64,000 nt of DNA from Saururus chinensis (taxonomy: Eukaryota > Streptophyta > Magnoliopsida > Piperales > Saururaceae): positions 63,046,581 to 63,110,580 of the forward strand of contig CP141140.1 of the NCBI GenBank assembly GCA_035235625.1, read 5' to 3'. The position numbers and the translations under genes are program-made. Within the stretch, counting starts at the first letter, position 1. Every line of letters begins with the position of its first letter. The notes beneath the pieces were generated by a model that saw only the letters and a list, made by a program, of their open reading frames with translations, did not search any database and was not told the origin of the DNA. Positions 24,220-34,987 of the stretch are shown piece after piece.

Positions 24220-24830
24220 GATTGCTATATAAGAGGAAATAGATTCAATCCTAAAGAATAAGGTTTGGGAGATAGTGGATCTACCTGAAGGGCGAAAGCC
24301 CATATGGTATAAGTGGATCTTCAAAAAAGAAGCTTAAGGCAGATGGGTTAATCGACAAGTACAAAGTAAGATTAGTAGCCAAAGGGTTCACCCAAGTGTA
24401 TGGGATGGACTTTAAGGAGACACACACACCTGTGTCAAGATTTGACCAATTAAATGTCTCTTAACAATTGTTATTTACTTTAATTTGGAGTTGCACCAGA
24501 TGGATGTAAAGAATACCTTCTTAAATGGAGATTTAGTGGAGGAGATTTACATTGAACAACCTGATAGTTTTGTAGTTCCCGAAGAGGAACACAAGGTTTG
24601 CAAGCTAATAAAATTATTATATGACCTTAAACGATCTCAAAGGCAATGGTACTTCACTTTTCACAAGGTAATTAGTGAATATGCGTTCATAGTGAATGAA
24701 CATGATCACTGTGTTTATACCTTTCAAAAAGGGACTAAGTATATGATTTTGTCACTATATGTACATGACATACTCTTGATGGAGATGACTTAAATATAAT
24801 TGTCAGTTTAGAAGAATGGCTCAAAACCAA
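24220..24830 (+). pseudogene. copia reverse transcriptase remnant
   Basis: Recognisable blocks are WYKWIFKKK, HQMDVKNTFLNGDLVEEIYI (24494-24553), CKLIKLLYDLKRSQRQWY and LYVHDILL (about 24757-24780). The last stands where the catalytic YVDD should be; YVHD lacks the first catalytic Asp. Several frameshifts are also present, so the enzyme is dead. Confidence 0.85.
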
Positions 24831-25229
24831 GTTTGAGATAAAAAGACATGGGTGAGGCATCCTACATCCTTATGATAAAAATTGACAGGGATAGAAAGGC
24901 TAGGAAGCTAAGTATATCTCAAGAGTCATACATAGAGAGTGTTCTTAAACGCTTTAGTGTATTGAATCTCTTATATATAAGGGTATTGTGTTGTCTAAGA
25001 GTATGACTCCTCGGACAGAGGAAGACAGACTCCGGATGGAGTTAGTTCCATATGCACAAGTTATTGGTAACTTGATGTATGTCATGACTTATTCTAGACC
25101 TATATTGAGTTTGTTGATAGGCTTGCTAAGCTGCTACTAAGCAAACCCTGGACTTCAACACTAGCAAGTAGTGAAAAGGGTATTCTAGTATTTTTTAGGG
25201 TCTAAGAATCTAAAACTCACTTATCAGGT

Positions 25230-25600
25230 AGAAAGTTTGTCATTAGCTGATTATAGTCTATAATGGAAGTTGAGTTTTATGCATCCAATATAGTAGCTTC
25301 ACAAGTAGTTTGGATAAAGGAATTTCTAACTAGATTGGGACTAGAAAACTGAAATGACTTGTCCGAATTTATTGTGATAATTGGACGACAGTGTCGACAC
25401 TTAAAAATGGGGATATCAGTGCAATAGATAAGCACATTGAAGTGTATTACTACTATATATTCGACATGCTACGGAAAAGAAAAGTGACTTTGAGTCATAT
25501 TCCTACTACTAAGATGTTGGTAATTCCATTCACTAAGGCTTTAACGACAAATCTATTTACACAACACTCCCATAGCATTGGTCTTCAACAGGACTAGCAC
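25230..25600 (+). pseudogene. copia RNase H remnant
   Basis: A block reading MEVEFYASNIVASQVVWIKE (from about 25263), then TTVSTLKNGDISAIDKHIEV and FTKAL, matches the C-terminal RNase H of copia polyproteins (usual AEYxA, DNxSAI and KHIDI motifs, here degraded). It ends just before the purine tract and the 3' LTR at 25645. Confidence 0.75.
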
Positions 25601-26647
25601 AAGTCGATGTTGGACCATATTAGCCCTTCACCCATAATGGGGGATGTTGGACCATGGTATGAGCTTAGGCCCATATGGTCCATCCTTGTTCGATGTTCGG
25701 GTAAGCCAGTATGGGCCACATGGTCCAAGGATGGTGGGGGTCGTCACGTAGACCCCACGTGAACCATCGTGCCACATATTCTCTTGGAACCCACATTCAA
25801 CACACATGCACACTAAGCATGTGACTAGGGTGTGCATATTCACTTTGTGGGGCCCAACTCTAGAATTAGTGTCAATGGTCGGACCCGTGGTTAGCGAGGG
25901 GTCAACCCTATCATGGGCTTGGCCATGTGTAGGGGCCCAGACCTCTATGGGCCATGAGAAACAGAGCTAGCTCCCGTTGTTTTAGATCATCTAGGTTAAT
26001 TCTGTAGAATTTAGATTGGAGGCCCGTTTAATAAAGGCCATGTAGGGAGAGATTAGTGACGGAGTATCAAAAGTATAAGAAAGGAGAGGGGGAAGCCCTA
26101 AGGCATGTCCCCCCTCCTTTCCCCCACCCTCCCATCGCGCCCACTCTTCCTCCCTCTCTTCCCTTGCGAGTTGCACATAAAGAAGAAGAGAAAAGGGGTT
26201 GGCTACCCCCTTTCTCTCCTCCCTTGTCGATCTCCTCTCTTGGCAATTTTTGTGGAAGTGTGTCATTTCATTGAGGCTTCAAGGCAAGGGCTAGGGCACT
26301 CCATCAAGATGATTTCACAATCCAAAGCAAGGGATTTTAGAAAGATCTACACATACTCAAGGTATTCCTCTCTTCCTTCTAATTGAATTAAAATTTAATT
26401 GATCTATCGAGCATTTGAGTGAAGGTTCAAAGTGTTTAAGGCCTACTCTGCCCAAAAGGTTAGTATGTATCACTCCTCTATTTAATTCAATTTGATTAGT
26501 AGCCTTGTAATCATGTTTATGACTTATATGAATGGTTTTTCATATGCATGTGTAGATATTTTGTGTTAAAGTTTTAATTTTTCAAGGTGTCAACCTTAGG
26601 GCTCACGCCATCACCTCGCTTCCACTAGTATGCCACTCAACAACAAC

Positions 26648-27829
26648 ACATGTGCACAAAACAACCATCATGATGTAGAGATAAGTACAAGGGGTATAAT
26701 AGAGATTTAATGGTATAAAGTATGGGTAAAATAGGGATTAATAGTATAGATTAAGGGGGAAATAGTATGAATTTAAAAGTTCTATAGCACACCAATTTGC
26801 TTTATATCTATAACTATAATAATAATAATAAAATACTATACTATACTATTATTAAAGGCAGAAGGGGGTGGAGATTTTTTGTAATACCTAAATTACCTCT
26901 AATTCAACTCCTAAATATTTTAGTCAAGGGAGGAGTATGGAAGATGGGACATTTGAGATGGGGAGGAGTTTTGGGACTCCTTAGTATAAATCCTTCTGGG
27001 AGATGATGGGAGTCCTTCGCAACCGGGACTCCTCCTCATAGTAGGAATCCCTCGAGCCCTTCCTCTATATAATGCCAAAGAACCTCATATCTCCCTTGAT
27101 CAGGCAAATTTCGTTAGTCTGCATTCAAGAAGATTGTTCGAATATCCAGTCTACTAGACACATCTACAATAGCCTTCTCCGGCCAAGGCCCTTTTGAATG
27201 CTACGGCCAATAGCTCCTTGAGGTACTGCCATTTTCAGCTCTCTTCCTCTGCTAAAAGACCCCCTCTCCATCTTCCTTGTTCCCCTCCAGCCGAATCTAA
27301 TCAGAATACGCATATTTCTCTATGTAAGATCTCATTTTATTTTCACGGGTAAAGTTATGTTTTTTAATCTTTATAAAGAGAATTTCTTCCACTATGGAGC
27401 GCATAACATGTTGAAGGGAGAAATATTAGTTTTGAATAATATTGAAAAGTATTGTACTAAAGTGTTGTGTTGTTAGATCAAAATTCAAAACCATATGTTC
27501 CAAGCATTCTATCAGATATTTTTTTATTCAATTTACAATAGGTCGGTCAAAGCTATTAATGTTTCTCATAATGTGCTTTATTTGGACCATTTGGAGCCAT
27601 TTTTTAACTTTCTGATAGGATCAATTTCATTTCTATCATTTCTGTTGTTGGTATTTCCTTATTTGTATATCTTAGGGCATATGAATGTTTCTAATAGTTA
27701 TTATCATTATACATTTGTTTAAATATGTTGCCTCATGTTGGCATCACATATGTAGCTAAGCAATTTAAATGCATATATATATATATATATGATACATGTA
27801 GTTTATTTTCTTCATTCAAGTTGTTTAAA
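26648..27829. other. Intergenic, with a Helitron-like 5' terminus
   Basis: At 26832-26870 the sequence TACTATACTATTATTAAAGG resembles the 5' end of plant Helitrons and the terminus at 29147. No matching 3' end (hairpin plus CTRRT) was found nearby. A promoter-like CTCTATATAATG sits at 27061-27072. No gene is recognised. Confidence 0.4.
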
Positions 27830-28215
27830 ATGGAATTAAAATGGGAAGAACTATGATGCACCATGACTTTATATTTCTTCTATGGTGCACCCTGACTTTA
27901 TTTCTGATGTTTGATTTTATTTTTTTTGTTTGTTTAAAATGAGAAGAACTATGGCGCACCTTGACTTTATATTTGTTTTAGTTTATTTCTTATGACTTTA
28001 TTTCTTATGTGGTGCACCCTGACTTCATTTCTGACTTTATTTCTATTTGATTTTATTTCTTCATCTTGTTTAAAATGGAAAGAATTGTGAACACCCTTAC
28101 TTTATATTTCTTCTTACTTTATTTCATTTGTCGTGCACCCTGATTTTATTTATGACTATTTTTTATGCTTTTTTTAAAATGGAAAGAACTGTGTATACCT
28201 GACGTTATTTCTTCT
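27830..28215. repeat. Tandem repeat, ~100-125 bp units, three to four copies
   Basis: Each unit begins with TTTAAAATGGAA(A)GAAC and continues through GGTGCACCCTGACTTTATTTC variants (around 27830, 27935, 28060, 28170). Copies differ by indels. It is non-coding. Confidence 0.7.
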
Positions 28216-29146
28216 ATTTATTTCTCTTGATTTTATTTCTTCTAACTTCATTTCTTCTGTGATGATGTTTAGCTGCTTTGTGATATGTTTGATTTGGCTT
28301 GTTGTAAATGTTGTTTATTGGATGTTAGAATTATTTCTCATTGTTCTTGTTGTTTGAGCCATTGAATGTTGAAATTTTATAATTTCATTAGGGAGATTTT
28401 TTCAAGCTCGAAGTTCTGGTCTTTTTAATGCATCTATCATTTTAAATTTTATTCATTAATAGTTCTATTTAGTTTTTTAAAAGTAATTAAAATGAGAAAA
28501 ATAGTCATTCTAGTCTTGGCCTAATCTGGGTTCACGGGTTCTTTGTTTTCATTTTTCCCCCTCAATTTCTCACTCGTGGTTTTTTATCTTTGTTTTGTAT
28601 ATATAGAGGGAATCTACAACAGCATGAATTTTGAAGATGTAATAGGCAGTGAACGTGACTATTAGTTCAAGAGGAATAGCCTACCTTATATTTGATAGTA
28701 AGTCATTTATGTTGTGAAAAATTAGGTTCATTGATATTTTTCTTCAATTCATAATTGCTTACTTACGATATCCGTTGCTTCCATGAATAATAAGATTGGA
28801 TGTACTTCTGTCAAAAGTATTTAATCATGAATACTTTTTAAGAAGTGTAAAAATATTTTGAGTGAAAGTTCATCTTGTTGTTTTGTGGTGATTGCGGAAA
28901 TAGATTTTAATTATGTTAGATATGTGTTACATTCATGAAGCTTGTATCATATTATTCTCTAATAAAGTTTAGACAATTAAGAAAACAACCCTCTAATTGA
29001 TCTTTGAATGGCCATAAATTCCAAGCACGGTTGAGTATTGTCACTTTTAAGATTGGACCTGACAGTTATAAATGAAAAGGTACATGTGGATAGAGGGTCC
29101 ACCAAATTTCTCTTGGAGAAGAGTACCCTAAAAAAATGACAATGTC
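28216..29146. other. Intergenic, no gene seen
   Basis: AT-rich with short open frames only. Nothing matches a protein or RNA family I know. Confidence 0.5.
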
Positions 29147-29968
29147 ATCTATACTATTATTAACGTCAAAAGGGGGGCAGAAAATTTTACCATACTACAC
29201 CTATATTACCCTTCTAAGATAATAATACATATAGGTATACCATTTGCAATGTCCAAGCTTTAATACATATGGCCATCCAAGTGTCTTCCAAAGTCGTAAC
29301 AAGTATCTCCTAGGTTAAGTGGGTTTCTTATAGAAGAGAAGTCCCAGGGGATGGAGGTGAAAGAGACATTATAAGTGGGTTTTTGCTAGGGGGTGGTGTT
29401 GAGCCATTGAGAGTTGGGTTTTTAGGTGGTCCATTGCGTATTATTATTCGCATCTCTTGTTTCCTAATCTCATTAGCTGTGAGAATTATCAGAAGTAGCA
29501 GTGTTCTATAATAGGGTCCATGAGCTTAGCAGCTCAAGAATAAACAAACTACTCTATTATTATTTTTTTATACACTTTTTCTAGGTAGTTTTAGTATTTT
29601 TTTATCTTTTTTCTATATTCATCTTACTAATACATAATATTTTAAAATAAAATATGTGAAAGAAAGTAAATGATATTTGATCTTATTTTTTACCAAAAAC
29701 TACCCAACAGCTAGAAGTATAACATGCTAATAAATATATTGTCATTATATTATAGTATTTGTTGTGTAAAATTGTCATTGAGCTGTATTATCTCATTGTT
29801 ATTGAGCTTAAATAGATATAGCATCACCTATACAGAATATCAACAATTTTTTTATTTATCATTTATAGGTAGAATTAGAAAAATGGTCATAGCATGCATC
29901 AACTTATATGCCAAGTGAAAGTCGTTGCTCTTGGTTAACCAAGTGCAAATGCACATGCACATTGACTA
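29147..29968 (+). mobile_element. Probable non-autonomous Helitron
   Basis: It starts after an A with TCTATACTATTATTAACG, a classic plant Helitron 5' terminus. It ends with a small hairpin region (GTGCAAATGCAC, 29939-29950) about 12 bases before ACTAGT (29963-29968), matching the CTRRT 3' rule. The base after the end is A and not the expected T, which is a point against it. It carries no Rep/helicase. Confidence 0.45.
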
Positions 29969-31076
29969 GTATAAATAAAAATGATGACTTGAAATAACAT
30001 TTCACAAGAAGACATAACAGGTAAAAAAATATTCCTTTTCAATTAAATTGTTAAATGCTACGTATTTTGATTTTCAAAAGCAAACCAAAGCTCCTCATTC
30101 ATCACCTTTCTAGTGTTGCCCCTCTATGGACACTTTTTCATGTGTCTCCATGACTGTGGCTAGACAACACATGCCATGGTGCAGGTGGCAATAATGAGGA
30201 AATGTGGATTTTTTTATAAATTCTCCCCCTAAGCCTGAGAGGGGTAGCTGAACCGTAAAAACTTTTTATCATTTGTTAAGAACAAATACCATAAACCCCT
30301 AGAAAATGTGATTTTTTCATCTTATTTAAAATTATGAAATTTATTACTTAAATTATGTAAAAGGGAAAAAGAAGATGTTGTTTTTTTACTAAATAGTTTT
30401 GGTCAAGCAAAAGCAGAATTGTGGAGCAACAAACACTGGATGTGGTAGAACTTCCAAAGGAAAGTTTGTTCCATATTTCTCAACCGACTACTACGTAGAA
30501 ATCACATTGAAGGTTACATCTGTGAAAGGACAAAATTTTATGATGCACACTATATTGGTCATGTATTTCACAACTCGCCAAATGACTTATCAGCTTAGTG
30601 TGTGAGACACCACGTCACTAACGGTTATAACATAATAATAGGTTGTCTCTTGAGTGACGGAATACACCGCAACATAATATGCAATGCACACCCAAAAAAT
30701 TCTCCTTTGGAAGGCCCAATATCAACCACAGCCTGGCACTTTATATACAAAATGACCCCCAACATCATTCGACATGAAAATTTCTTAGTTCTAATACAGG
30801 GGAGATTGATTGAGTACCTGCATTATGGGGAAGCGAAAGGTCAAGGTGCAGGTACCTGTCGCCTAATTTTGATCCGCACAAGTTTCTTTGCCGACAACAG
30901 TAGTTCAAGAAGCAGCGGAAGATGCTCCTCATGATGGTAGGATGCAACAATTGTGGGAGCTTCATGTATAGATGCACCAAGGTGAACTCCTAGATGGAAG
31001 ATGTGGTGGAGGAGGCCTGCCTTGGTATCAAGGTGCAGAAGTTTTATTCTTCATGTTCCAGTGCTAAGGCGGAGAT
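29969..31076 (+). other. Probable internal 3' part of an LTR element, function unclear
   Basis: This stretch runs to a purine tract (AAGGCGGAGAT, 31066-31076) directly before the copia-type LTR at 31077, so at least its end is element-internal. Open frames at 30399-30605 and 30602-30934 match no retrotransposon domain I recognise. Confidence 0.35.
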
Positions 31077-32058
31077 TGTTGGACCATAGTATGGACTCAG
31101 GCCTGCTTTGGTCTAGTGTTGTCATAGTCCGGGCGAATCGGTATGAGCCACGGGGTCTATGGGTGGTGGGTCGGTCATGCCCACATGTACTATTGTTACA
31201 CTAATTTGAGTGAGACCCACATATATCACACACATACATTAGGCATATGACTAAGTTGTACATTAATACATGTGGGGCCTAAACACGCGAATTATGTGTC
31301 AATGGTGGGACCTGTGGTTAGTGAGGGGTCAACTTTATCACGGGCTTGGACGTGTGCAGGAGGTCCAGGCCGCCGCGGGCTCTGAGAGGCTCCCGTTGTG
31401 TTTGAACCTCTAAGAGAAACCGAAAGGAATTAAACGAGTTAACCCATATAGAAAAACCCACAATTAGGCCTACCTAAAGAGGAAACATGAGGGTATTTAA
31501 GAGAGAGCAATAGAGGAAGAAGCCCTAGCCAAGGGCCATGCCACACTCTTCCTCATCTCTCCCAATTGCCACCCCTCTCTCTCTTGCACTCACTTGGTTC
31601 GGCCTGCACATAGAAGGGAGAATCCTTGCTGCTGGCCGCCCCAATTCTCCCCTCTCCTTGGTTTTTTTTGGCAGGCTGAAAGGAGGAGAAGACTTCCCTC
31701 CTTGGTTGGATCGAGTTAGCTGATTCAAGGGCTAGTTCTTTGCTGAGATTTCCTTCAATCCAAGCGTGGGTTTGTGAGGGATCAACATATAGGTAATCTC
31801 ATTTCTCCATTACTTGTTTGATCTTGTGATTGGCGTGCAAGGGCTAATTTTTAGAGGGTGTGCAAGGGCTAGAACACCCAGGTCAATTGGTAACTGTCCC
31901 TTCTTGATTCCTAATTGCATGATTCATTGATTGGATAGATTATATTACTAATTGATTAGAGATCTATGCATGTTTTCATTGTAGATTAATTAAAGATTTT
32001 TTTTGGTTGGTGCACCACCCCCATCCCACCATGCTTCTGCTAATCCGGCCACTCTACA
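31077..32058 (+). mobile_element. copia LTR, same family as 25645-26642 but diverged
   Basis: It starts TGTTGGACCATAGTATGG and ends CCACTCTACA. Its length of 982 bp is close to the 998 bp LTR. Shared landmarks are GTGGGGCC, GTCAATGG and GAGGGGTCAAC. A polypurine tract precedes it, so it is a 3' LTR. No partner 5' LTR lies in the window, and identity to the 25.6 kb LTR is clearly lower than between the two LTRs of that element. Confidence 0.75.
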
Positions 32059-32907
32059 GAGACTACTCTCTCGATCGACCCGTGGAACTTTGACTACATT
32101 GCCAAGCTTGGTGCTTGGTGATGCTTCGAGCCATGGCATGCTTAGGAAGAGGCAAAGAAGAAGAAGAAGATGGGGAGGGTGGCGGAGGAGATGGGATATG
32201 CCATGAGGGTGGTGGAGAATAGGAGATGGATGTTGTGTTGTCTTCTTATGTCGAGCCCATTGTGGGCTTCCCTCCTCATGTGGTAGCCCATCATTTAACC
32301 CACTTTAGCGTCAAGTAAACGAGTTTTTTTTGTAATAAGCCAAGTCTTCTTTAAAAAATAGGGTTTTCTTTTTAAAAAGAAGGTGTAAAGAAAAAATCTT
32401 TGGGAGAGACTTTTAAAGAGTAAAAAAGTAGGTTTCTTAGAAGAAGAAAAAGAAAGAAGTGAGAAAACTTTTTAAGCTCAAGTTGTTGATTTTTATAGAG
32501 AAGATAAACCAAGGTAGCTTGTGTTGATAACATTATCTCCATCTCCTTTTTGTTTTTCTACTTTTCGGTAAAATATCTCTATTGTATGTGAAGAATGTAT
32601 ACACCATTAAATGTGTACTCTCTTCAAAGTAAAGTATATCTCCATTGCTAATAGTGTAATTGGTCTACATAAACTTTGTGGGTGTAGCCATTTATTTGGC
32701 AGTGAACTACCTAAATCTTGAGCCTTTCATATGTTTAATGAAAACCAAGGTAGCAAGTCCAAGAGATGTCAGTGGGGCTTGCATAGACAGACCGAGCCTT
32801 ACGGTACCCAATGTGAAGATAATGGTCCAAAAGAAGCAACAATGTTAAAAGGTGGTGAGAAGATGGAGACAACACTTCTAAGCAAATGCCCAAGCTACAC
32901 GAGTGAC
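32059..32907. other. Intergenic, no gene seen
   Basis: Contains an AAG/AGG-rich stretch (32145-32190) and AT-rich DNA. No conserved protein. Confidence 0.5.
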
Positions 32908-33413
32908 TAGGGGTACTCATGGACATCTATAGTCTAGATGTTCATCTATGTCCACATTTATTTTTTATATAGAGTGGATAATTTTTTATGTCTAAGGCAG
33001 AGAAGAACATGAACTAAGTTTTTTGTCTGCCTAATGGGGAGCTATGGACCTAGACACGCTCTTGTCTATGTCTGCGAACATCTGCATCCACCTTCCTTAC
33101 CCAGCACTCCCTTAATATTAGTGTCTTACTAAATACTAGAGGGAAAAATAAGATTAATACCTATGTAACATGTTAGGATAGTTCTAACATACTACATAGG
33201 TACTTGATACTTAAAAACATGGATCTAGTACTCATATAGCACATTAGGATAGTCTCAACATGCTATATAGGTACTGGACAGCTTAAAAACATGGATTCAT
33301 AACATATGTAGCATGGTAGGACAATCTTAATATACTACATAGGCATTGGATAGCTTGAAAATATTAATCTAGTACCTATGTAACATGTTAGGACAATTTT
33401 AACATGCTCCATA
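32908..33413. mobile_element. hAT-like minisatellite element, truncated unit 1
   Basis: Begins TAGGGGTACTCATGGAC, a terminus shared with the 62118-62838 element. It then runs through subterminal GTCTATGTCTGC-like repeats into three palindromic modules (CTATGTAACATGTTAGGA, spacer, complement; the first at 33160-33200). No matching right end is found before unit 2 starts at 33414, so it is truncated or interrupted. Confidence 0.6.
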
Positions 33414-34309
33414 TAGAGGTGCTCATGGACAAAAATAAACACAGATAGAGGGTTGTTCGTATCTGTCTACTATTTATATACCCTTTGTTTGTGTGTCCAT
33501 CTATGTCTGCCTTTGTCTATATTATGTTTTGTCCAAGTCCATCCATTACAGACACAAATAAACATGGACAAATATTTAACACCTAAATTTTATCTCAATT
33601 TAAATTGTTAAGTACTTATGTTGTATGTTAAAATTGTCTTAGCATGTTACTATGCATTAGAACTATGTTTTCAAGTTGCCTAATACTTATGTAGCATTTT
33701 AAAACTATCCTAACATGTTACATATGTTCTAGATCTATATTTTTAAGCTATCAAAAAACTATATAGTATGTTAAAATTGTCATATCATACTACATAAGTA
33801 TTTAATTCATACTTCTAAGTTATCAAGTACCTATTTAGCATATTAAAACTGTCCTAACATGCTACATAGTAACTAGATTCTATTAGTTTCACTTAGTAGT
33901 TGATAATACACTTATTTGAGGGAATGTTGGGTGAGATTAGCAGACACAGACGTATGTGGACACGGATAAAGGAATGTCCGCATCCATAGTTCTCCATTGG
34001 GGAAAACAAAAAACTTGATCTTTATGTCCATGTTTAATCCAGACATAAAAAATTATCTATTTTATATAAAAACGGACACAGATACTAGCAAACATCCAAA
34101 CTCCATGAACACCTTTGGCTCCATAACTACTAGACAATTTGAGTTGAAATAAAATTTAAATGTTAAAATATTTATCCATATTCGTCGTCTGTGTTTATTT
34201 GTGTCTCTAGCTGACGGACTAAGTATGACATGGACTAGAATAGACACGAACAAAAAGAATGCAAATGGCAAATAGACATGGACAACCATTTCCCTCGGTG
34301 AGCACCCCT
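33414..34309. mobile_element. hAT-like minisatellite element, unit 2
   Basis: Left terminus TAGAGGTGCTCATGGAC and right terminus GGTGAGCACCCCT are inverted. The interior again carries tandem modules built on TATGTAGCATGTTA and its complement (about 33605-33870), then GGACACGGATAAAGG-like subterminal repeats. No clear 8-bp target duplication was found. It is the same family as 62118-62838. Confidence 0.65.
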
Positions 34310-34987
34310 GCTAATTACAGTGAAGGTGACTAGAATTTTTGTCTTGTAATTGTCATCCTTCTTCTTGGTCAATTTCAACCACATGTATAAGACAAAATAA
34401 ACGTTCTTTCAATATTTAGAATATTTCTAATATAACTGCAGCATGTATCAATTATATGTTCTACTGCTAAACTGCATAAGGAGATTAAGGTTGGTTCTTG
34501 AATCTTGCTTGAAGAAGACGAATGCAAAGTAAGATTTTCTAAGCAGCGGAAGAAACCATTTTCTGGCAAAGTGGCAGCCTCAATCACCTATCTGCCAGTG
34601 AATTTAAGGAATACAGAAGAGAACCACGATTTTCTCAGAATTCATACCAATCATGCAAAAGGCTCATAAAGAGGTGAGATACCAACTAATAACAAATTAC
34701 GTTATTTATCACTCATTGTCTACTCTTACATATATATGGCAGAGCACGCCAAGCCTACCCCAGAATAACACCAAGTACACTGAATAGATTAAGTACAACC
34801 TCTCAACGACCACCTCTACTGGAACATATATCGATAAACGCAAATACCAATCATGATTATATGCCACAAGCATACAGCAACTCACTTTAATAGAGGGTAC
34901 ATGACTGAAGTTTAAGCCTCTTGCTTTCAGGATGTTTGTTTATATGTACGATATAGTATGTAAGCGATATGGAATCGGTTTCAACTT
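34310..34987 (-). other. Downstream (3'-UTR side) of the AP2 gene
   Basis: Adjacent to the AP2 stop codon at 34988, so at least its right part is probably 3' UTR. A minus-strand ORF at 34375-34587 shows no family match. No terminator can be placed with confidence. Confidence 0.4.

Larger units (their letters stand above)
14181..26642 (+). mobile_element. Decayed Ty1/copia LTR retrotransposon with nested insertions
   Basis: The 5' LTR (14181-16579, including two later insertions) and 3' LTR (25645-26642, 998 bp) share long stretches of sequence; without its insertions the 5' LTR is about 960 bp. LTR ends are TGTTGGACC (5' copy mutated to TCTTGG) and ACTCAACA. A 5-bp target duplication ACAAC flanks both ends (14176-14180 and 26643-26647). 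A primer-binding site resembling the initiator-Met tRNA 3' end (GTAGTATCGGAGCC) starts at 16580. A purine tract (AATGGGGGA) precedes the 3' LTR. Gag, protease, integrase, RT and RNase H remnants occur in copia order, all broken by stops. The element cannot be autonomous. Confidence 0.92.

Noticed and set aside
30399..30934. Possible F-box-like start (VPYFSTDYYVEITLKV)
   Set aside because: Only a faint resemblance; the rest lacks F-box core residues and the region ends in an LTR purine tract.
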